From Akkermansia muciniphila (lineage in GTDB: Bacteria; Verrucomicrobiota; Verrucomicrobiia; Verrucomicrobiales; Akkermansiaceae), in the NCBI GenBank assembly GCA_004557455.1, contig SFDX01000013.1, forward strand, positions 1-64,000: a stretch of 64,000 nt of DNA, given 5' to 3'. The position numbers and the translations under genes were made by a program. The notes beneath the pieces were generated by a model. That model was given only the letters and a program-made list of their open reading frames with translations, made no database searches and was not told the origin of the DNA. This document shows positions 57,585-64,000 of the stretch, one piece after another; positions within the stretch are counted from its first letter, which is position 1, and each line of letters opens with the position of its first letter.

Positions 57585-57616
57585 GGTACACAAAAACAGG
57601 GGCACAGGTACACAAA
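57585..57616 (+). repeat. Paired GGTACACAAA repeats, possible integrase arm sites
   Basis: GGTACACAAA occurs at 57585-57594 and 57607-57616, 22 bp apart (about two helical turns). A near copy, GGTACACAAT, lies inside the integrase gene near 58706. Such repeats next to an attachment site are typical of arm-type sites for tyrosine integrases or their excisionases; this is an inference. Confidence 0.5.
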
Positions 57617-57681
57617 GCCAAAACACCCCCGAAAAGCACCGGAAAAGGTGCAAGCACTCAAAATAAATCACGTCATCAACC

Positions 57682-58956
57682 ATGGCAGGAACATACAGAA
57701 GAGCAGGCGCCGCTTCTTGGGGCGCAATTTGGAAGGATGAGCGCGGGCACAATATGCGCAAGTCTACTTTCGTGAACATCTCGCAGCCGGGCAAGAAAGA
57801 AGCACAGACCCGCAGGGAAGCGCAGGCCGTGGCAGACGGCTACGAAGCAGTCTATAAGGGCCGCATTCTCTACACCAAGCAAGCCGAAATTTTCCGCGCA
57901 ACCGCCGGGCCTTCTTTCGATGAGCAGCGGGCCCTTAATAAGCGGCTTGACGTCCTCCGGGAGCTAGGCACCGCAGGCGGCACGGCCCGCAAAACGCCCA
58001 CCGTTCGCGAGTATCTGGAGGGCTACAAGCCTACAGGCGGAGAGAGGAACCACGAAAGCATAGCCCGCGCCTTCTCTCTCTTCATCACCCACTTGGGCAA
58101 GGCTGCAGACATCCGCCTTGACCGCCTCACCCGCGAGCACTGCCAAGGCTTCATTGACGCGCAGGCGGCCCGCGTGCGCTCAAGCAGCGTCACCCGCTAC
58201 CGCACATCCCTTTCCGCCGCATTCAATGCCGCGGTGAACAGTGAGCTTCTCACCCGTAACCCCATGAGCGGCACCAAAGTACCGCAGGAGCATGCAGCGG
58301 GGAAAATCAAGCGCGAGTCACTCACCCCCGCAGAAATTGCCCGCTTCCTACAGCACGCCCCGCAGCACTGGCGCGACATGGTGAACATCTGCCTTGCCAC
58401 GGGCGGGCAGAGAATCGGAGACTGCGCTTGCCTAAAGTGGAACGCGGTAGACCTTGCCGCCGGCACTATAAGCATCATCACACAAAAGACCGGCGCAGAA
58501 GTGAAGAATCCGCTCATAGAGCCCTTGAAAAGCCGGCTGGAAGAGCTATGGGCCGAGCGTGAGCCGGGGGAAGAATACGTATTGCCTCATATGGCCCAAC
58601 GATACCTTCATGCGCCGGGGTATGTTTCAACAGAGTTCGTGGCCCTGCTTGACGCCTCCGGCATATCCACAGTGAAGACCGGCAGCACCAAAGGGGAGCG
58701 CCGGCAGGTACACAATAAGACCTTCCACAGCCTGCGCCGCGGCCTTGTCTCCCTGTTGAGAGACGGCGGGGCAAGCGCAGACATGAGCCGCGCCATCGTG
58801 GGGCACTCCTCCGAAGAGGTGGAACGCACCTACTACCGCGCCACCATGGAGGGCAAAGCCGCCCACCTCACACAGGCCTTGCAAGCCATCTTTGGCCCGC
58901 AGGAAGCCGCCCCCGTCATTCCACCCACCGCCCCCGACTACCGCCGCCAAGCCTAA
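57682..58956 (+). CDS. Tyrosine recombinase / integrase
   Basis: The 424-aa protein has an arm-type N-terminal part and a SAM-like core-binding region (about 110-205, TVREYLEGYKPTGGE). The catalytic domain follows with R244 in ATGGQRIGDCACLKW, the Lys in ITQKTGAEVKNPL, H349 and R352 in TFHSLRRGL, H375 in IVGHSSEEV and the nucleophile Tyr384 or Tyr385 in RTYYRAT. All catalytic residues are present, so it may be active. The position directly downstream of tRNA-Val supports integration into that gene. Length and order agree with phage and satellite integrases. Confidence 0.93.
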   Translation: MAGTYRRAGAASWGAIWKDERGHNMRKSTFVNISQPGKKEAQTRREAQAVADGYEAVYKGRILYTKQAEIFRATAGPSFDEQRALNKRLDVLRELGTAGGTARKTPTVREYLEGYKPTGGERNHESIARAFSLFITHLGKAADIRLDRLTREHCQGFIDAQAARVRSSSVTRYRTSLSAAFNAAVNSELLTRNPMSGTKVPQEHAAGKIKRESLTPAEIARFLQHAPQHWRDMVNICLATGGQRIGDCACLKWNAVDLAAGTISIITQKTGAEVKNPLIEPLKSRLEELWAEREPGEEYVLPHMAQRYLHAPGYVSTEFVALLDASGISTVKTGSTKGERRQVHNKTFHSLRRGLVSLLRDGGASADMSRAIVGHSSEEVERTYYRATMEGKAAHLTQALQAIFGPQEAAPVIPPTAPDYRRQA

Positions 58957-58973
58957 CCCACCACCACCGAACT

Positions 58974-59369
58974 ATGCAGACAAACACCAAGAAGCAGACC
59001 ATGAGCACCAAGCCCACCACCACCGCACCCGCCGCCGCACCCGCCGCCGCAGCCCCGAAGCCGACACACCCCGCCCCCGTGGATTATGCGGCAGACTTTG
59101 AAGCCATGCAGGAAGCAGAGCGCACCCACACCATCACTTTCACCTTCACGGATGAAGAATGGGCCCTCATTCATGAAGATATGGCGCGCTTTACCTTTAT
59201 GCACAGCGACCCCGCCCCCACCTTTGCAGAATGGAAGGAAGACAGGAAGTGCGGAATCTTGAAGTACGCCGCCCATGAGTGCGCGAATGCTTACGATCGA
59301 ATGATGCTTGCAGCCGCAGCCGCAAAGAAGATCGGATTCGCGTTTGATGAGCGCAGGCTCTGGCAATAA
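58974..59369 (+). CDS. Hypothetical protein of the integrated element, 131 aa
   Basis: Not recognised. The first 35 residues are Thr/Ala/Pro-rich and probably disordered. The rest is acidic and helical with several Trp (HTITFTFTDEEWALIHEDMA, PAPTFAEWKEDRKCGILKYA). No signal peptide. A second ATG at 59001 (MSTKPTTT) is a reasonable alternative start. It follows the integrase by 17 nt and is closed by an intrinsic terminator, so integrase and this gene are probably one transcript. A role in integration control is possible but unsupported. Confidence 0.6.
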   Translation: MQTNTKKQTMSTKPTTTAPAAAPAAAAPKPTHPAPVDYAADFEAMQEAERTHTITFTFTDEEWALIHEDMARFTFMHSDPAPTFAEWKEDRKCGILKYAAHECANAYDRMMLAAAAAKKIGFAFDERRLWQ

Positions 59370-59390
59370 CCCCCACGCGCCCGAGAATAC

Positions 59391-59422
59391 AGCCCCCGAG
59401 GTAGTGCCCCGGGGCTTTTTTT
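59391..59422 (+). terminator. Intrinsic terminator after the integrase transcript
   Basis: AGCCCC pairs with GGGGCT around a loop of about 14 nt, with inner GC pairs possible, followed by TTTTTTT. Confidence 0.8.
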
Positions 59423-59601
59423 GTGCTGTATCCCCCTGCAATCGGCGGCAGAAGGAGCATTTTTGCCGGCTTGACGTCATTTTTTTCATGAAAATGAATT
59501 TTTTTGGCCGCAAGGGGGTACTGCATCCCGCAGACATTGCATTTGGGAAGCTGTAGAATACGCGTTGACGGGCGACACAGTAAAAAAAAGCCCAAGTACA
59601 T

Positions 59602-59889
59602 ATGAACACAAAAACAGACACGCAGACAGGGCGCGGGAAACTCATTTCCGCGCAGGAGCTCATGGCAGAACTCGGCATCGGCCGCACGTGGCTTCGGGAG
59701 CTCATGAATGAAGGCATGCCGTTTGTATGTCTCAACCCGAACACGCCTCACCCGAAGCTCCGCCGCTACCGCTACGATCTGGAAGAAGTGCGCGAGTGGA
59801 TGGAGACGCGCAAGGTGAACCGCCCCGCGCTCACCACCGCCGAGACCGTCACCGCCACCACCGCCGAGCAGAAAGGAGTTGAGCGATGA
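59602..59889 (+). CDS. Excisionase-like helix-turn-helix protein
   Basis: The 95-aa protein has a MerR/excisionase-type helix-turn-helix: LISAQELMAELGIGRTWLRE, LMNEGMPFV, then LRRYRYDLEEVREWMETRK, where the YDLEEVREW end is characteristic of AlpA/Xis-like proteins. The last 20 residues are a Thr/Ala tail. It starts the second cluster of the element after the terminator at 59391, and its end overlaps the next gene by 4 nt (ATGA). It probably directs excision with the integrase or regulates the replication genes. Confidence 0.78.
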   Translation: MNTKTDTQTGRGKLISAQELMAELGIGRTWLRELMNEGMPFVCLNPNTPHPKLRRYRYDLEEVREWMETRKVNRPALTTAETVTATTAEQKGVER

Positions 59890-60278
59890 AGACAGAGCTT
59901 GACACCCTCCGCGAGCGCGCCGCAGAAGTCATCCACGCCGCAGACCCCGCTTCCGTCATCTTCTCCCCCAAGCAGGGGGAAGCAATCTGCCTTTTCTTCG
60001 TGGAGGCCATCGAAGCTCAGCGCAAGTGGACCGAGAAAGCCGCCGCAGGCGGTGGGCAGGTATGGGGCACTACTAAGCAGATTGCCGACCGCTTGGGCAT
60101 GGATGCAAGCCACGTCAGCGGTATGTTGAGTGAGCTTGCCGCCGTCGGCAAGATACGCCGCACAAAGGAAGACGCTATCCCCGGACGCCCCATGCGCCCC
60201 CGCTACCACATCGGGGACGTGGAGGCCGTGCTGATGGGCCTTGACGCCGCCAACGATAGAAAGGAGGCTCGCCGCTAA
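59886..60278 (+). CDS. Winged-helix DNA-binding protein
   Basis: The 130-aa protein has a helical N-terminus (about 1-50) and a winged-helix motif at about 55-110: TTKQIADRLGMDASHVSGML, SELAAVGKIRRTK and GRPMRPRYHIGD. The pattern resembles MarR/GntR-type HTH domains of phage regulators. It overlaps the excisionase-like gene (ATGA) and the following gene (TAATG), so the three are translationally coupled. A replication or copy-number regulator is plausible given the position before the origin-like region. The exact role is unknown. Confidence 0.7.
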   Translation: MKTELDTLRERAAEVIHAADPASVIFSPKQGEAICLFFVEAIEAQRKWTEKAAAGGGQVWGTTKQIADRLGMDASHVSGMLSELAAVGKIRRTKEDAIPGRPMRPRYHIGDVEAVLMGLDAANDRKEARR

Positions 60279-60742
60279 TGAGCACCACACACACCACCGC
60301 AGACCCCCACACGCCGGCACCGCCGGCGGCAGTGGGGGCCGGCAACCTGCCGCCCGTAGACCCCGCAGCCATGCAGGCGGCAGAGAATGCCACGCAGAGC
60401 AAGCCCTGGAACAGAAGGCGGGGCCTTGACCCCGAAGAGGTGTTGAAAGAATACACGCTTTATTCTGCCGAGGTGGAAACCGTGCGCGAGCTGGTAAAAG
60501 CCCCGGAGGCGCAAGGCGGCCTCAACTTTGCCGCAGATTTGCTTTCCCAATGCCGCGACATCCTCGCCGCCGTGGCATGCCTTGAAAATTACAAGGTAAT
60601 CACGCAGAGCACCCGCAGAAAGGCCCTCCATCTGGTATCCCGGTGGACAAGATCAGCATACAATCTTGCCACCGTGGCGCGCTGGGATTACCTCCCCGAC
60701 GGCAAGGAAGGCAACGGGGGGAAAGAGACCGAAAAGCCATAA
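60278..60742 (+). CDS. Hypothetical protein of the integrated element, 154 aa
   Basis: Not recognised. The N-terminal 45 residues are Pro/Ala-rich. The remainder is helical: PEEVLKEYTLYSAEVETVRE, LVKAPEAQGGLNFAADLLSQ, then RRKALHLVSRWTRSAYNLAT. No membrane segment or signal is seen. It is coupled to the winged-helix gene through TAATG and is the last gene before the iteron-bearing region. No charged DNA-binding motif stands out, though the C-terminal half is basic. Confidence 0.6.
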   Translation: MSTTHTTADPHTPAPPAAVGAGNLPPVDPAAMQAAENATQSKPWNRRRGLDPEEVLKEYTLYSAEVETVRELVKAPEAQGGLNFAADLLSQCRDILAAVACLENYKVITQSTRRKALHLVSRWTRSAYNLATVARWDYLPDGKEGNGGKETEKP

Positions 60743-61024
60743 CGCCAAGAACCTATTGAGACACTTCAGCGAATGCCCGCAGCGGGGAAAAGCTCCCTCG
60801 CGTAGCGCATTCCCGAAATTACTACAGATTTTTCATACCGTAAAATCCATTTTTCCCTTGATTTTATTATGAATTCTTATGTAGTAGAGTGTAGTAGAAT
60901 AGAAGAGAAATAAATATAAAAGGGCTTATATTGTAGTAAAGAAGGGCCGATTTGTAGTAAGAAACCGCCTTTTGTAGTACACCGCAAGCCCGAAAATGCA
61001 ACCTTTGAGCCGAAAAAGAAGCTA
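60743..61024 (+). other. Putative replication origin with six TGTAGTAN iterons
   Basis: A 282-bp gene-free stretch before the primase, with an A+T-rich core (about 60820-60950). Iterons of the form TGTAGTA occur at 60880, 60890, 60932, 60953 and 60973 on the plus strand, plus an inverted copy at 60819-60826. Successive spacings on the plus strand are 10, 42, 21 and 20 bp, so all copies lie on nearly the same helix face. The layout fits an initiator-binding origin. Nothing else was recognised in this stretch. Confidence 0.65.
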
Positions 61025-62158
61025 ATGGGGATTCTGAATACCGACATCGAAGCCTTGAAGGGCTACGACCTCACCCGCGCCTATTGCGAGGCCGCACTAG
61101 GCCAACCCGTGCGCCGGGGGCGCGTGCTGATGTTCCCTTGCCCGTTCGGGGCGCATACTCGCCCGCATTTGGAGCTCGCCGACCTTAACGGGGCCGGCAT
61201 TACCATTTGCCGCTCCTGCAACGCCGGCGGCACCGTGCTGGATGTAGCCGCCGCCGTTCTGGGGGTGGATATTCGCCACCACTTCGCCGAATGCGCCCGC
61301 GAGGTCGCCGAGAAGGTGGGCTACGTCCTGCACGAGGAAGGCGCAAAAAAGGGCACAGGAAAGAGCAGGAAGCGCCCTACCCCGCGAAAGATACATCTTA
61401 CCGCCCCGCAGCCCGAAAAGCCGCAGGAGCTACCACAGGAGGAGCAGGAGAAGGCACTGCGTGCCGTAGCCTACGCCCACAGCCACCCGCAAGCCATGCG
61501 GGCGCATGCCGAGGCTCTGAACCTGCCCGCCGTGGAGTTTCTCTTTCACACAGACGCCGCCGAGGCCGCCGCGCAGGGTCTGCTTGGTCTGGATAACGCG
61601 GGCCGCCTTCTCTACGTCTACACGCACAGGGAGGCGGACGGCGTGCGCGTGCTGATGGTGAAGACCCGCAGCACCCCCGAGGAGGTCGCGCGCAACAAGC
61701 CCCGCTTTCTTTGCCGAGGCAGCAAGCAAGCCCTGTTCGGGGCAGACTCCGCCATCGGGGCCGGGGATGTCTACATCACCGAGGGGGAAAGTGACGCGCT
61801 GGCCGTGCGTGCCGCCTTCTGGCAGTGGCTGGACTTCGTGGCACATAATGCCCCCGATGACTACCCCGACGCCGCAGACCTGCCCGCCGTGGTCGCGAAG
61901 CCTGACGCAGGCACCTTCCGCGCCGAATGGGCCGCCCCGCTTGTCGGATCAGATGTCACTCTGATTACCGACAAAGATAAACCAGGGCAAGACGGGGCGC
62001 AGAAAACCGCCGGCATACTCTTCTCCGCAGGCGTGCGCCGGGTCTATCACTGGGCCCCGACGGGCGACGCAAAAGACGCAAGGGCGGCGCTTGACCCCGC
62101 TTGCCCGATGAAACTTGCAGAAAACATCTTAACCAACAGAAAGGAAATCAATCAATGA
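61025..62158 (+). CDS. Primase with zinc-binding and TOPRIM domains
   Basis: The 377-aa protein has a zinc finger of DnaG/CHC2 type (MFPCPFGAHTRPH, ICRSCNAGG with C39, His44 or His48, C62 and C65) and a TOPRIM domain (YITEGESDALA with E253, and ITDKDKPGQDGAQ with D316 and D318). The linker (about 100-150) is basic and then Pro/Glu-rich. A short catalytic core between them makes it phage/satellite-like rather than a chromosomal DnaG. It follows the iteron region directly and overlaps the helicase gene (ATGA). Confidence 0.88.
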   Translation: MGILNTDIEALKGYDLTRAYCEAALGQPVRRGRVLMFPCPFGAHTRPHLELADLNGAGITICRSCNAGGTVLDVAAAVLGVDIRHHFAECAREVAEKVGYVLHEEGAKKGTGKSRKRPTPRKIHLTAPQPEKPQELPQEEQEKALRAVAYAHSHPQAMRAHAEALNLPAVEFLFHTDAAEAAAQGLLGLDNAGRLLYVYTHREADGVRVLMVKTRSTPEEVARNKPRFLCRGSKQALFGADSAIGAGDVYITEGESDALAVRAAFWQWLDFVAHNAPDDYPDAADLPAVVAKPDAGTFRAEWAAPLVGSDVTLITDKDKPGQDGAQKTAGILFSAGVRRVYHWAPTGDAKDARAALDPACPMKLAENILTNRKEINQ

Positions 62159-64000
62159 ACAATGAAACAATGACAGACGGGGACCCCATGGAGGCCATCA
62201 CCGCAAAGAAGCAAGCCGACGCCGAGCGCGCCGAGATGAACAGACAAGCCGAGGAGGCGGCCGAGGAGAAGGCCAAGAAAGCACGCACTTGGCCGATACC
62301 TTCGGGCCAATGCCCTGTTGTGCCGCTGGGCTGGAACGGGAACGGGGACAGGGTACGCTTTTGGTCTCATGCCTACAGGAAGATTATTCAGCTTCAGCAG
62401 GTGAAAAGATCCTACGGCAGCATGGTACGCTTGGCCCCTTTGGATGACTTCGCCGATTGGCTGGGCATGGACCGCGAGGCGGAAAAGGAGCTGATCAGCA
62501 CCGCAGCGCGCAGGCTGGAAGATGAGAGCGCGCCGCTGACCTATAGCGAGAAGAATATTCTGGGCCGCGGCGTCTGGTACGCAGACCAAGAGAAGAAGGA
62601 AATCATCTACAGCGCAGGCAAGCGGTGCTATATGGTCACCGCCTCCGGGGAATTCAAGGAGCTGAATACCTGCGTATGGCGCGGCAAAATCTACACATCA
62701 GACAACCGCAACATATTGCCCGCCGCCGAGCCGCTCACAGATGCAGAGGGGCAAAAGCTGATTGACTTCCTGAACCTTCGCCCGTGGAAATCCTACCGCG
62801 CCGGCGAGATGCTGGCGGGCTGGATGGTCTGCGCCATGCTCTCCGGGCTTCTCACCGTCCGCCCGCAGCTCTGGATTAACGCGCCCGCAGGCTCCGGAAA
62901 AACCCACCTTCGGGATGACATGGCGGCCGCATTCGGTGGAGTGGATGCGGGCTACGTCTGTTCGGTGAACGGAGGCAAAACTACAGAAGCAGGACTGCGC
63001 CGAACCCTTGACCGCGAGGCCGTGCCGGTGCTCTTCGATGAATTAGAACCCAACGAAGACAAAAGAAGAAAGGAAAACATCGGAAACATTCTGGAGCTGA
63101 TCCGTACGGTGGCAACTTCAGAAAATCCTTGCATTACGCAGTGCGGTAAGGATGGTGAAGTGGTCAACTTCATACCCCGATTCTGTTCCGCGCTTTTCTC
63201 CGTCAATAACGCTTTGGAGAAGGATACAGACGTTTCCCGCTTCTTCATCCTGCGCGTGAATGGTAAAGCCAAGCGGGCCGAGAAAGATCGGATCTACGCC
63301 AAGCAAGAGCCGCTCCGCGAGCTGATACGGCAAAAAGACTTCACCCCGCGCCTTCTGCGCCGCGTGCTGGAAAGTGCCCGTGACGTCATCCGAAACGCCG
63401 GCACCTTGGCCGATGCAATGAAGAAGACGCTCTCCGCCGCAGGCTGTAGAACCGATGACCGCTCCGCCGGCATGCTCGCTCACATCATGGCAGGAGCCTA
63501 CGCCCTCACCCACCGCGGGGCCATGAGCCAAGAGGCTATTGATGACTACGCCGCCGCCGCCGTGCTCATAGATGAGGACCGAAACGGCGAGATCGAACGG
63601 ATGAGCGAAACAGAGCAAGCCCTGAATCTTCTGCTAACGCACACCATACAGCTACAGGGCAAGGGCGTCACCGTTGAAAGATTATGCCGCATTGTAGAGG
63701 AGGAAACAGATGCAGAGAAGAGGGAGCTTGCAAAGTCCGCCATTGAAACCTGCGGGCTACGGTGGAGACATGATCAGAAGGGGAATCCTTGGCTTTCCGT
63801 TCATGCTTCATATTCGGGGCTGCAAAAGATATTTGCGAATAGCCCCATACCGAAGAATAATGTACGGCGTATCCTGAAGAATGACGATGACGGCATAGGT
63901 ATATGCGAAGGGCCGGCGCGCATCCCCGCCATCAGTAAAGGGCCGATCAAGAATGCATTACAGATCCCCGGGGAATACGTGCTAGACAGAACAGAAGATT
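62155..64000 (+). CDS. P-loop helicase/ATPase of the replication module, 3' end outside the window
   Basis: The frame opens at the ATG at 62155 and runs through the window end, 615 codons so far without a stop. A coiled coil (about 15-45, QADAERAEMNRQAEEAAEEK) precedes a region of unknown fold (SHAYRKIIQLQQVKRSYGSM). A P-loop domain follows: Walker A NAPAGSGKTHLRDDM at about 242-256, Walker B VPVLFDELEP at about 290-299, then SVNNALEKDTDVSRFFILRV. This resembles DUF927/D5-like phage and plasmid helicases. It is coupled to the primase, so the two form a replication module. Confidence 0.82.
   Translation, partial: MNNETMTDGDPMEAITAKKQADAERAEMNRQAEEAAEEKAKKARTWPIPSGQCPVVPLGWNGNGDRVRFWSHAYRKIIQLQQVKRSYGSMVRLAPLDDFADWLGMDREAEKELISTAARRLEDESAPLTYSEKNILGRGVWYADQEKKEIIYSAGKRCYMVTASGEFKELNTCVWRGKIYTSDNRNILPAAEPLTDAEGQKLIDFLNLRPWKSYRAGEMLAGWMVCAMLSGLLTVRPQLWINAPAGSGKTHLRDDMAAAFGGVDAGYVCSVNGGKTTEAGLRRTLDREAVPVLFDELEPNEDKRRKENIGNILELIRTVATSENPCITQCGKDGEVVNFIPRFCSALFSVNNALEKDTDVSRFFILRVNGKAKRAEKDRIYAKQEPLRELIRQKDFTPRLLRRVLESARDVIRNAGTLADAMKKTLSAAGCRTDDRSAGMLAHIMAGAYALTHRGAMSQEAIDDYAAAAVLIDEDRNGEIERMSETEQALNLLLTHTIQLQGKGVTVERLCRIVEEETDAEKRELAKSAIETCGLRWRHDQKGNPWLSVHASYSGLQKIFANSPIPKNNVRRILKNDDDGIGICEGPARIPAISKGPIKNALQIPGEYVLDRTED

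Larger units (their letters stand above)
57450..64000 (+). mobile_element. Integrated element at tRNA-Val, left part (satellite- or plasmid-like)
   Basis: The element begins in or after the 3' end of tRNA-Val and continues past the window end. Order: tyrosine integrase, hypothetical, excisionase-like protein, winged-helix protein, hypothetical, iteron-bearing A+T-rich region, TOPRIM primase, P-loop helicase. All genes point away from the tRNA. There are no structural phage genes or conjugation genes in the visible 6.5 kb. The order recalls phage satellites and integrative plasmids; the true type depends on the unseen right part. The right attachment site is not in the window. Confidence 0.85.

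Noticed and set aside
57475..64000. Calling the tRNA-Val element a prophage
   Set aside because: No capsid, tail, terminase or lysis gene is visible; the evidence supports only an integrative element with a replication module.

Overview
This 64 kb window looks like a chromosomal segment of a GC-rich gut bacterium, most likely a mucin-degrading Verrucomicrobiota of the Akkermansia type. That placement is an inference. It rests on two GH109 glycosidases around a sugar transporter, an exported GH2 beta-galactosidase, a fucose mutarotase, a sialate-esterase-like secreted protein and the overall gene style. No rRNA gene is present to confirm it.

Layout. 1-494: an intergenic 21-bp tandem repeat array. 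495-9363 (minus): glgP, the lysine/folate/pantothenate run dapA-dapB-folK-panB, trpB with a thioredoxin-fold protein, and tadA-ybeY. 9562-15029: an accessory stretch with an ankyrin protein, IS256, ISL3 and IS3 remnants, and three membrane-protein genes lying between two 104-bp inverted repeats. 15215-27910: aguB-hrpA, an SF1 helicase, gltB, and bioB with a ParB-like gene. 28055-35543: tRNA-Leu, a secreted esterase, a second ankyrin protein, parB, an M28 lipoprotein, MarR, a pgeF / 5-FCL pair and a C_GCAxxG_C_C protein. 35704-40906 (minus): an ECF sigma / membrane anti-sigma candidate / PDZ lipoprotein operon that continues into five exported proteins built on one shared signal peptide. 41329-48936: tRNA(CAU) and the glycan locus (GH2, GH109, MFS, GH109). 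48996-57279: a PepSY protein, adk, fucU-queD-bioF-bioG-bioC and an acyl-activating enzyme. 57403-64000: tRNA-Val(UAC) followed by the left part of an integrated element (tyrosine integrase, small DNA-binding proteins, an iteron-like origin, a TOPRIM primase and a P-loop helicase running off the window).

Two themes stand out. First, at least ten genes have a sigma70-type promoter whose -10 box ends only 6-12 nt before the start codon, so leaderless or near-leaderless transcripts appear common here. Second, the tRNA-Val element carries its own replication module with six helically phased copies of an 8-bp iteron, which suggests a satellite-like or plasmid-like integrative element; its right end lies outside the window.

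Biotin synthesis is split between bioB (27 kb) and bioF-bioG-bioC (52-55 kb), with bioA and bioD not seen. The glycan genes fit release and uptake of N-acetylgalactosamine, galactose and fucose from mucin. All functional calls come from reading motifs by eye; no database search was run.
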